DNA of 14,179 nucleotides. It comes from CAVALG01 sp963589585 (GTDB lineage Bacteria > Bacillota > Clostridia > Oscillospirales > Acutalibacteraceae). Below, in pieces: positions 5,570-12,336 of this stretch (positions within the stretch are counted from its first letter, which is position 1; the number at the start of each line of letters is the position of its first letter). A program made the position numbers and the translations under genes. The notes under the pieces were generated by a model. That model was not told the DNA's origin, made no database searches, and worked only from the letters and a program-made list of their open reading frames with translations. The DNA lies in assembly GCA_963589585.1 (NCBI GenBank), contig CAVALG010000147.1, forward strand, positions 1-14,179. The letters run 5' to 3'.

Positions 5570-6994
5570 ATGGCTCCGAATATGAATCCTAAGAAAAACC
5601 CAATGCCGTCGCAGGAGCCTGCCGTGCGCGCCCATAATTTTTTTGAGGTTGCAACAGGCTATTCCGAAGAAACGGCGATTGACGAAGCTATGCGCTGCCT
5701 TTCATGTAAGCATATGCCATGTGTTTCGGGTTGCCCTGTTAATATACACATACCCGAATTTATTGCAAAGGTAAAAGAGGGCGATTTTGAAGCGGCATAC
5801 CAAATTATCAGTAAAACATCTTCATTGCCTGCCGTGTGCGGCCGTGTTTGTCCGCAGGAATCGCAATGCGAGGCGAAATGTGTAAGAGGTATTAAAGGTG
5901 AACCTGTAGGTATAGGCAGACTTGAAAGATTTGTTGCCGATTGGCACAATCTCCACAGCGGCGAAACACCGGAAACAGCACCGTGTAACGGTCATCGTGT
6001 AGCGGTAGTTGGTTCGGGCCCTTCCGGACTTACCTGTGCCGGCGACCTTGCAAAGGCAGGCTACAAGGTAACTGTATTTGAGGCCTTGCATACCGCAGGC
6101 GGTGTTCTTGTTTACGGAATACCCGAGTTCAGGTTGCCTAAGGCCATTGTTGCAAAGGAAGTAGAAAACCTTAAAGCTATGGGCGTAGATGTTGAAACCA
6201 ATATGGTTATAGGCAAAACGCTTACGGTTGACGATTTGTTTGACGACGGATACGAGGCGGTGTTTATCGGCTCGGGCGCAGGTTTGCCCAATTTTATGGG
6301 TATTCCCGGTGAAGCATACAAGGGTGTGTACTCGGCAAACGAATTTCTTACGCGTTCAAACCTTATGAAATCATATAAAGAAGACCCTGTTACACCTATA
6401 ATGAAAGGCGGTAATGTGGCGGTTGTAGGCGGCGGCAATGTTGCAATGGACGCTGCGCGTACAGCTCTGCGGCTCGGTGCGGATAAGGTATATATTGTGT
6501 ATCGCCGTTCAATGGAAGAACTTCCTGCACGCCGTGAAGAGGTTGAACACGCCGAGGAAGAGGGGATTGAGTTTAAATTGCTTATCAACCCTGTTGAAAT
6601 ATTGGGCTATAACGACCCGGATGACCGCAGAAACCCCAAAAACGGATTTGTTACGGGTATGAAGTGTATTAAAATGGAACTCGGCGAACCCGACGAGCGC
6701 GGACGCCGCAGACCCGTACCGATTGGGGGCAGTGAATTTACCCTTGATGTTGATACGGTTATAATTGCAATAGGCACATCGCCCAATCCGCTCATCAAGT
6801 CTACAACAAAGGGACTTGATGTAAACAAGCGCGGCGGAATAATAGTTGAAGAGGGCACAGGCGCAACAACACGCGACGGTGTCTATGCAGGCGGCGACGC
6901 CGTAACGGGCGCCGCAACGGTAATATCCGCTATGGGTGCAGGTAAAATTGCCGCAAAAGCAATTGATGAGTATTTAAGCGGCAACCGCGAATAA
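5570..6994 (+). CDS. nfnB: NADH-dependent reduced ferredoxin:NADP+ oxidoreductase, large subunit NfnB (glutamate synthase small-subunit type)
   Basis: NfnB carries the bifurcating FAD, two [4Fe-4S] clusters and the NADP(H) site. The 474-residue protein begins with a Cys-rich cluster domain: C43, C46, C51, C55 and C90, C94, C100, C104. It continues with an FAD Rossmann fold (VAVVGSGPSGLTCAG at 144-158) and a second dinucleotide fold for NADPH (VAVVGGGNVAMDAARTAL at 283-300, followed by YRR at 311-313). It ends with the YAGGDAVTGAATVISAMGAG segment at 439-458 that closes the FAD site. The ATG at 5570 is preceded by aggaaagggg, and the frame also runs open upstream into nfnA, but those codons precede any ribosome binding site. 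Proteins like this are often labelled GltA or NADPH-dependent glutamate synthase beta. No large glutamate synthase subunit is adjacent, while nfnA is, so Nfn is favoured. Confidence 0.92.
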   Translation: MAPNMNPKKNPMPSQEPAVRAHNFFEVATGYSEETAIDEAMRCLSCKHMPCVSGCPVNIHIPEFIAKVKEGDFEAAYQIISKTSSLPAVCGRVCPQESQCEAKCVRGIKGEPVGIGRLERFVADWHNLHSGETPETAPCNGHRVAVVGSGPSGLTCAGDLAKAGYKVTVFEALHTAGGVLVYGIPEFRLPKAIVAKEVENLKAMGVDVETNMVIGKTLTVDDLFDDGYEAVFIGSGAGLPNFMGIPGEAYKGVYSANEFLTRSNLMKSYKEDPVTPIMKGGNVAVVGGGNVAMDAARTALRLGADKVYIVYRRSMEELPARREEVEHAEEEGIEFKLLINPVEILGYNDPDDRRNPKNGFVTGMKCIKMELGEPDERGRRRPVPIGGSEFTLDVDTVIIAIGTSPNPLIKSTTKGLDVNKRGGIIVEEGTGATTRDGVYAGGDAVTGAATVISAMGAGKIAAKAIDEYLSGNRE

Positions 6995-7011
6995 AATATA
7001 CAGATAAAAAT

Positions 7012-7052
7012 AAAAGGTTCACTCACTTTAATAGGTGGGTGAACCTTTTTTT
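7012..7052. terminator. Strong bidirectional terminator between nfnB and the ATPase operon
   Basis: Bases 7013-7028 pair with 7033-7048, giving 16 pairs including two G-U, closed by a four-base TAAT loop. On the plus strand the U-tract is at 7046-7052. On the minus strand it comes from the As at 7006-7015. It sits 17 bases after the nfnB stop and six bases beyond the subunit D stop, so it serves both converging transcripts. Confidence 0.93.
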
Positions 7053-7058
7053 GTTGTA

Positions 7059-7667
7059 TCAGTTAATAATCTTCTTAATTACCTTCAGGCGTGCAAACTC
7101 TTCACGCTCTTTTTCATCAAGTACTGAAGAAATTGTTTTAATTTGTTCTTCAAAACGGGGGATAATAATATTTTTCAGTGCATTTGCCCTTTTTTGAGCC
7201 TTTTTTATGCCCTGTGCCAAGCGGTAAACGCTGTTTTCAATTTCGGCAAGTTCGGCGGTGAGTTGTTTAACCCTGTCAAAAAGACTGTATGCAATATCCA
7301 AATTTTCAGATGTAGCGTGATATCCGAAATAATTGCGCTTGGGGTTTGAATCCAACTTTACCGACGGTATTACTACCCCCATAACGCTCCTTTGCGAAAG
7401 CGAGATACCGTTTTCCAAGGGTACTGCGCGCGCAATATCGTCAACCGCGCCCAATTCAATGTTGGCTTTCTGCAGCGCCTTATATGCTGCCGCATAACTT
7501 TCATCAATTAAGCCTTGTATTGACGATGCACTGTCCATAAGCGACATTGTTTCCCGTATAAGTATATTCCTCTTGCGGTCAAGCAGGTCATAGCCAACCT
7601 TTGCAAGGGTAAGGGATTTTTTCAGTTTAAGCAGATTTCCCTTTGTAGGTGAAACCGGTGCAGCCAC
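7059..7667 (-). CDS. ntpD: A/V-type ATPase subunit D (central rotor shaft)
   Basis: Subunit D forms the coiled-coil axle that turns inside the A3B3 head and links it to the membrane rotor. The protein of 202 residues matches the family length of about 200-210. The N-terminal signature is visible: PTKGNLLKLKKSL at 7-19, then LLDRKRNIL at 28-36. Both ends are long charged helices and the centre is a less helical segment (about 75-120), as in known D subunits. I place the start at GTG 7667 because AGGGGGTG (7674-7681) lies six bases ahead, and the product then begins MAAPVSPTKG as in relatives. The alternative GTG at 7676 lies inside that binding site. It is the last gene of the operon, 23 bases after subunit B. 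Confidence 0.92.
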   Translation of the reverse strand: MAAPVSPTKGNLLKLKKSLTLAKVGYDLLDRKRNILIRETMSLMDSASSIQGLIDESYAAAYKALQKANIELGAVDDIARAVPLENGISLSQRSVMGVVIPSVKLDSNPKRNYFGYHATSENLDIAYSLFDRVKQLTAELAEIENSVYRLAQGIKKAQKRANALKNIIIPRFEEQIKTISSVLDEKEREEFARLKVIKKIIN

Positions 7668-7673
7668 ATTGCG

Positions 7674-7681
7674 CACCCCCT
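7674..7681 (-). promoter_or_regulatory. Ribosome binding site selecting a GTG start for subunit D
   Basis: On the minus strand AGGGGGTG lies six bases before the GTG at 7667. The upstream in-frame GTG (7674-7676) is itself part of this site, so it is an unlikely start. Confidence 0.7.
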
Positions 7682-7690
7682 TTTAATATT

Positions 7691-9070
7691 TTATTCCTGC
7701 GTATCGTAGTACTTTTCAAGCAGTTCTTCGGGTATACGGTCAAGTTCGTTTCGGGGCAATACTTTAAGCATTTTCCAACCGAGGTCCAGTGTGCGGTCCA
7801 TACTGCGTGATTCGGTAGGGGACTGCACCAAAAATTCCGATTCAAACTTTTTGCCGAATTCCATATATTTTTTATCGGTGTCGGACAGTTCATCTTCACC
7901 TATAACCGAGGCAAGTGAGCGCGCGTCCTGAACCTTAGCATATGCCGCAAAAAGCTGATTTGCGACACTTGAATGGTCCTCGCGCGTGTATCCTGCCCCT
8001 ATACCGTCTTTCATAAGTCGTGAAAGGCTCGGTAATACGCTTACCGGGGGATATATTCCGTTACCGTCAAGCCCACGGTCCAAAACAATCTGCCCCTCGG
8101 TAATATAACCCGTAAGGTCGGGGATAGGGTGGGTGATATCGTCATTAGGCATAGTAAGTATCGGTATTTGAGTAACCGAGCCGCGCTTGCCTTTTATCAT
8201 ACCTGCTCTCTCGTAAAGCGACGCTAAGTCGGAATACAGGTAACCGGGGTATCCTTTTCTGCCCGGTATTTCACCCTTTGAAGAACTGAATTCACGCAGC
8301 GCTTCACAGTATGATGACATATCTGTCATAACAACCAAAACATGCATACCTTTTTCAAAAGCCAGATATTCTGCGGCTGTAAGAGCACAGCGCGGTGTGA
8401 TTGTTCTTTCAATAATCGGGTCATTGGACATATTAAGGAACATTACAACCCTTTCGGAAACGCCCGAGGATTCAAACGAGTGTTTAAAATATTCGGCTAC
8501 ATCATTCTTTACGCCCATTGCTGCAAAAACTACACAGAAATTGTCACCGTCTTCACCTGTAAGGCGCGCCTGTCGCACTATCTGCACGGCAAGTTCGTTG
8601 TGTTTCATTCCGTAGCCCGAGAAAATCGGTAGTTTTTGGCCTCTTATAAGGGTAGAAAGCGCATCAATTGACGATATTCCAGTTTCTATAAAGTTTTTGG
8701 GATAAATTCTTGAAACCGGGTTTATGGATGAGCCGTTAATATCGCATGTGGTATCGGCAAATACTTCACCTAACCCGTCTATCGGGCGGCCGACGCCGTC
8801 AAAAGTTCTGCCCAAAATTTCACCCGAAAGGCTGAGTTCCATAGGGTGTCCTTCAAAAACGGTTTTAGTATTGACAAGCGACATTCCGCGTGTGCCTTCA
8901 AATACCTGAACTATCGCTTTATCACCCTCAAGTTCAACAACACGGCCGGTGCGCTTTGTGCCGTCATTCATTGTTATATTAACTATTTCTTCGTTGCCCA
9001 CTCCGCTCACACGGTCAAGCACAACAAGCGAGCCGACTATTTCATTCAATCCGAGATGTTCAATTATCAT
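7691..9070 (-). CDS. ntpB: A/V-type ATPase subunit B (non-catalytic)
   Basis: Subunit B alternates with subunit A in the hexameric head and contributes the arginine finger to the catalytic sites. The 459-residue protein has the expected length. Where A has a P-loop, this one has SGYGMKHNELA at 151-161, the degenerate form diagnostic of B. Also visible are the segment DITHPIPDLTGYITEGQ at 311-327 and the PPVSVLPSLSRLM signature at 341-353, whose R351 is the likely arginine finger. The start ATG has a GGGGGAG site about eight bases upstream that overlaps the stop codon of subunit A, so translation of A and B is probably coupled. Identity is secure. Coupling to H+ or Na+ cannot be read from this subunit. 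Confidence 0.97.
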   Translation of the reverse strand: MIIEHLGLNEIVGSLVVLDRVSGVGNEEIVNITMNDGTKRTGRVVELEGDKAIVQVFEGTRGMSLVNTKTVFEGHPMELSLSGEILGRTFDGVGRPIDGLGEVFADTTCDINGSSINPVSRIYPKNFIETGISSIDALSTLIRGQKLPIFSGYGMKHNELAVQIVRQARLTGEDGDNFCVVFAAMGVKNDVAEYFKHSFESSGVSERVVMFLNMSNDPIIERTITPRCALTAAEYLAFEKGMHVLVVMTDMSSYCEALREFSSSKGEIPGRKGYPGYLYSDLASLYERAGMIKGKRGSVTQIPILTMPNDDITHPIPDLTGYITEGQIVLDRGLDGNGIYPPVSVLPSLSRLMKDGIGAGYTREDHSSVANQLFAAYAKVQDARSLASVIGEDELSDTDKKYMEFGKKFESEFLVQSPTESRSMDRTLDLGWKMLKVLPRNELDRIPEELLEKYYDTQE

Positions 9071-9085
9071 AGGTTTGGCTCCCCC

Positions 9086-10843
9086 TTAATCTGCGCTTAT
9101 TTTTTTAATGATTTCCGCAATTTCGTCGTCATAGTTCTTAAACATTTCAAGTTTATCGTTGGGAACATCATATTTAATCTTAATCAGTTTTTCGTATATT
9201 CCGCTTTCCGCCAAAAGTCCTATCGGTTTGTTAAGCGCCAAAAGTTGCTTTGCCGAATCGTACAGATTTATTATAACTTTCATCATTAAAAACTGTTTTT
9301 TAAGCGGAACATAGGTATCTTCAGGGTGGTAGGCGTTCTGCTGTAAAAATCCGATTCTTATAATTCTTGCAATGTCAATTACAAGCTTTTGGTCATCCGG
9401 CAAAATGTCGGCGCCTATCAGTTTAACTATCTCCATAAGTTTGTTTTCTTCACGGAGAATTGATATTATACGGCGGCGGCAGTCCATAAATTCGGGGTCA
9501 ACAGTTCCGTTGTAATACTCTTCAAGGTCACCCTCATATTCGCTGTAACTGTCATTCCAGTTTATTGCAGGGTAATGCCTTGCATATGCAAGCGATTTAT
9601 CAAGCGCCCAAAAAACACGGGTAAAACGCTTGGTGTTTTGGGTAACAGGCTCTGAAAAGTCCGACCCCTGCGGAGAAACCGCACCTATTACGCTTACAGA
9701 ACCTTCGTCACCGCTAAGCGAAACAACGCGTCCTGCGCGTTCATAGAAATCTGCAAGACGGGAGGGGAGATATGCCGGGAATCCCTCCTCGGCAGGCATT
9801 TCTTCAAGTCTGCCCGATATTTCCCTAAGTGCCTCAGCCCAACGCGAAGTTGAGTCAGCCATCATTGCAACATTGTAACCCATATCGCGGTAGTATTCGG
9901 CAAGTGTTATACCCGTGTAGATTGACGCTTCACGCGCGGCAACAGGCATATTTGAAGTATTGGCGATAAGAACAGTACGGTTTGTAAGTTTTTTGCCCGT
10001 TCTCGGGTCAATCAATTCGCCGAACTCATCCAAAACCTGTGTCATTTCATTTCCGCGCTCGCCGCAACCGACATATATAATTATATCGGCATCACACCAC
10101 TTTGCAAGTTGATGCTGCGTCATTGTTTTACCTGTACCGAATCCGCCCGGAATGGCGGCGGTCCCGCCCTTAGCTATAGGCAATATGGAATCAATTACCC
10201 TTTGCCCCGTAATAAGCGGAACACTGCACGGCAGGCGCTTTTTAAACGGTCTGGCGTTGCGTATAGGCCACTTGTGGCAAAGCGTAAGCGGTATAATACT
10301 GCCGTGTTCGTCTTCAAGTTCAACTATCTTGTCGTGAACCTTATATTTGCCGTCCGGTGCTGCCCATTTAACGGTACCGAAAATATTCGGCGGCACCATA
10401 ACTTTGTGCAGTATTTGTTCGTTTTCGGGGGTGGTTGCATATACGCTGCCGCCTGTTAATTTATCTCCCGGTTTTACGCAAACGGTAACATTCCAAGCGC
10501 GTGTTTCACCGAGTGGGTCAGCTGAACTGCCGCGCCCGATAAACGAACCTGAATCTTCTTCAATCTTTCTAAGGGGTCTTTCAATACCGTCAAAAATATT
10601 TGAAATTATACCCGGCCCCAAAGTAACCGACATAGGGCTGCCTGTAGATTCTACAGGTTCGCCTACCCTTATACCGGTTGTTGATTCATATACCTGTATT
10701 ACGGTAAAACCGTCGCTTATATTTATAACTTCGCCTATAAGTTTTTCGTCCCCTACATAAACCATTTCCTGAACCGAAAAATCGGTTGAGTCCTTTACTT
10801 TTACAACAGGTCCGTTGACGGAGTAAACAGTGTTTTGTGCCAA
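9086..10843 (-). CDS. ntpA: A/V-type ATPase subunit A (catalytic)
   Basis: Subunit A hydrolyses or makes ATP in the soluble head of the rotary ATPase. With the TTG start preferred here it has 585 residues, the normal size of about 580-600. It shows the intact P-loop GGFGTGKT at 233-240, the GCGERGNEM segment at 259-267 with the probable catalytic glutamate E262, and the A-specific inserted domain (about 110-200) absent from B and from F-type subunits. The annotated choice between GTG 10855 and TTG 10843 is not certain. I prefer TTG because the minus-strand sequence AGTGGTGAT, complementary to the 3' end of 16S rRNA, ends four bases ahead, and the product then begins MAQNTVYSVNGPVV like relatives. 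Subunit E ends 25 bases upstream. Confidence 0.96.
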   Translation of the reverse strand: MAQNTVYSVNGPVVKVKDSTDFSVQEMVYVGDEKLIGEVINISDGFTVIQVYESTTGIRVGEPVESTGSPMSVTLGPGIISNIFDGIERPLRKIEEDSGSFIGRGSSADPLGETRAWNVTVCVKPGDKLTGGSVYATTPENEQILHKVMVPPNIFGTVKWAAPDGKYKVHDKIVELEDEHGSIIPLTLCHKWPIRNARPFKKRLPCSVPLITGQRVIDSILPIAKGGTAAIPGGFGTGKTMTQHQLAKWCDADIIIYVGCGERGNEMTQVLDEFGELIDPRTGKKLTNRTVLIANTSNMPVAAREASIYTGITLAEYYRDMGYNVAMMADSTSRWAEALREISGRLEEMPAEEGFPAYLPSRLADFYERAGRVVSLSGDEGSVSVIGAVSPQGSDFSEPVTQNTKRFTRVFWALDKSLAYARHYPAINWNDSYSEYEGDLEEYYNGTVDPEFMDCRRRIISILREENKLMEIVKLIGADILPDDQKLVIDIARIIRIGFLQQNAYHPEDTYVPLKKQFLMMKVIINLYDSAKQLLALNKPIGLLAESGIYEKLIKIKYDVPNDKLEMFKNYDDEIAEIIKKISAD

Positions 10844-10847
10844 ATGT

Positions 10848-10856
10848 ATCACCACT
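10848..10856 (-). promoter_or_regulatory. TGAT-type ribosome binding site selecting a TTG start for subunit A
   Basis: On the minus strand AGTGGTGAT matches the 3' half of the extended consensus GGAGGTGAT. It places the TTG at 10843 at normal spacing. The alternative GTG codons at 10855 and 10852 fall inside the site, and only A-rich sequence precedes them. Confidence 0.55.
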
Positions 10857-10868
10857 TTTTAATATGTG

Positions 10869-11462
10869 TTAAGACTTGTTTATAATCAGTTCGGTTGTTC
10901 GCCTGAACTTTTTCTTTTGCTCCTCAAAACGCATATCAAGCGTATCGTTAAGCAAGATTCTGCCCGAACCGTCTTTTGCCTTTAATCCGCCCAAAATGAT
11001 TTCACCGTCCGCTTCTACGGTGCAGTCCGGGTATTTATCTTTAAGCAGAGCGGCAAATTTCATATCGTCGGGTCTCAAGAAAAAAGCTATCTTGGATTCG
11101 TCCAGATTTTCTGATATTGCGGCGACGCTTTTTACAAGAAAATCGCCATATACTTCGCTGCTTGTAAAAACGGCTATTTTTTCTTTAACCGATGTATACA
11201 CCTCGTCAAGTATTTGCTTGCGGCGCATAAAAAGCATATTGTTAGCCTCAACATTTTTCTTGGTTATATCAAGTCCCGAGGCGGCAAGGATTTTGCCTGT
11301 TTCCTTGCCTATAAACGCTAATGCTTTTGCGTTTGCGTCCTTTTTTGCCTTGGCTAATTCCTGTTCAACATATTTTTCGGTTTCGGTTTCAATCCGTTTT
11401 TTCTGCCTTTCGGCTTCTTTATTTATAGACTCGGCAAATATTTTCATATCACTTTGCGGCAT
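10869..11462 (-). CDS. ntpE: A/V-type ATPase subunit E (peripheral stalk)
   Basis: Subunit E pairs with the small H/G subunit to form the stator stalk that holds the A3B3 head against rotation. The 197-residue protein begins with a long, highly charged helix (about 5-60, rich in Lys, Glu and Ala, coiled-coil-like). It ends in a globular domain (about 110-197) containing ADGEIILGGLKAKDGSGRI, the glycine-rich turn typical of the family. The start is strongly supported by AAGGAGG (11470-11476), seven bases upstream and overlapping the stop codon of subunit F. The usual partner H/G is not in this window. Sequence similarity within the E family is low, so the call rests on length, helix pattern, this motif and operon position. 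Confidence 0.9.
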   Translation of the reverse strand: MPQSDMKIFAESINKEAERQKKRIETETEKYVEQELAKAKKDANAKALAFIGKETGKILAASGLDITKKNVEANNMLFMRRKQILDEVYTSVKEKIAVFTSSEVYGDFLVKSVAAISENLDESKIAFFLRPDDMKFAALLKDKYPDCTVEADGEIILGGLKAKDGSGRILLNDTLDMRFEEQKKKFRRTTELIINKS

Positions 11463-11474
11463 AACAGTACCTCC

Positions 11475-11783
11475 TTAGATCTTTACACCGATGGCTTCAC
11501 TTATATAGCGTGAAATAGAATCCTTGCTGCGCCCCTCGGCGTGTCGGTCGGGTATTTCAACTATCAGCGGCCGCGTGCGGTTAAGTTTAAGATCTTTGAT
11601 AAGCGCCGGGCATTTTGCGGAAAGTTTTTCGGTGATTAATACTATCCCGATTTCTGAGTTTTCCATAGCGGAAAGCAGAGCGGATTTTACCTCTGCATCG
11701 CTTTCTGCCAACACCCCCTCAATTCCCGAAAGGCGCATACCCATAAGTGTGTCGTGATTATCGCTTACAAGCCAAAATTTCAT
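11475..11783 (-). CDS. ntpG: A/V-type ATPase subunit F (central stalk)
   Basis: Subunit F (NtpG in Enterococcus naming) is a small alpha/beta protein that binds the D axle and modulates activity. The 102-residue length is standard. The N-terminal strand MKFWLVSDNHDT followed by MRLSGIEGV corresponds to the family pattern of a hydrophobic strand, D-x-D-T and G-F-R-L-x-G. IGIVLITEKL at 45-54 and LIVEIPD at 73-79 are the other conserved strands. It lies 26 bases after K and 12 before E. The ribosome binding site is modest (GGGA about 10 bases upstream). In many operons F follows C and precedes A; here it comes before E. Confidence 0.93.
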   Translation of the reverse strand: MKFWLVSDNHDTLMGMRLSGIEGVLAESDAEVKSALLSAMENSEIGIVLITEKLSAKCPALIKDLKLNRTRPLIVEIPDRHAEGRSKDSISRYISEAIGVKI

Positions 11784-11809
11784 TATATCATATCCCGTTA
11801 ATTTATTTG

Positions 11810-12310
11810 TTAAAGCGTTATGGTCGGGAGTTTCAAAACAATAAGGAATGCAATAATAAGTCCGTAAATCGCAACTGCTTCACCAAGTGCAACAAAGATA
11901 ATTGCTTTACCGAATGATTTCGGGTCTTCCGCTACTGCTCCGATAGCCGCAGGAGCGCCAGCCGAAAGGGCTATACCGCCGCCGATACCTGCAAGACCAA
12001 TGCTGAGCGCCGCGCCGATAAATCCCATACCTGCCGCTGTTCCTGCACCGTTATCGGTTTGTTCCGTGGCCTCTGCGGTTTCAGCCGCAGTTGTTGCAGC
12101 CGCAGCGTTTGCGTTACCCGAAGTTTCAGCTGATACAACCGCTGTCAAACTGAAAGCCAGTACAAGACAAACGGCTAATGTAAGCAGATGGCGTTTAAAG
12201 GCTCTTTTGCCGTTGCCGCATTTTTTCATCTCCTTAATTCCAGAGAATACAGAGTAAACTATTGCCGCAACAGGCAGTGTGAATGCTAAAATAATGGTGA
12301 TGGTTGACAT
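11810..12310 (-). CDS. ntpK: A/V-type ATPase subunit K (proteolipid c subunit) with a long N-terminal extension
   Basis: Subunit K forms the membrane rotor ring and carries the transported ion. In the 166-residue protein the c-type hairpin is at about 95-160: a Gly/Ala-rich helix, the polar loop AEDPKSFGK (127-135), and a second helix with E144 in ALGEAVAIYG as the ion-binding carboxylate. A plain c subunit is about 80 residues. Here it is preceded by a hydrophobic segment (5-24), a basic stretch (26-41), a second hydrophobic segment (42-61) ending in the signal-peptidase-like VSA/E, and an Ala/Thr/Glu linker (62-94). Only one carboxylate-bearing hairpin is present, so this is not the duplicated four-helix NtpK. 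The helix-1 glutamine and the ES/T motif of Na+-binding rings are not seen, which suggests H+ coupling (inference). An AAAGG site lies ten bases upstream. Confidence 0.93.
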   Translation of the reverse strand: MSTITIILAFTLPVAAIVYSVFSGIKEMKKCGNGKRAFKRHLLTLAVCLVLAFSLTAVVSAETSGNANAAAATTAAETAEATEQTDNGAGTAAGMGFIGAALSIGLAGIGGGIALSAGAPAAIGAVAEDPKSFGKAIIFVALGEAVAIYGLIIAFLIVLKLPTITL

Positions 12311-12336
12311 AATTATCTATCCTTTCAAAAATAATT

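Noticed and set aside
5570..6994. Glutamate synthase small subunit (GltD-type) as the function of nfnB
   Set aside because: The sequence family overlaps, but no large glutamate synthase subunit is adjacent and a matching NfnA lies immediately upstream.
8846..9289. 147-residue plus-strand reading frame spanning the A/B junction
   Set aside because: It is antisense to two highly conserved ATPase genes; an antisense artefact.
10347..10760. 137-residue plus-strand reading frame inside subunit A
   Set aside because: Antisense shadow of a conserved gene with no independent signals.
11782..11804. Internal promoter before subunit F (TGn plus TATAAT on the minus strand)
   Set aside because: The box overlaps the F start codon, the matching -35 position is ACAAAT (poor), and a transcript from it would begin inside the F gene.
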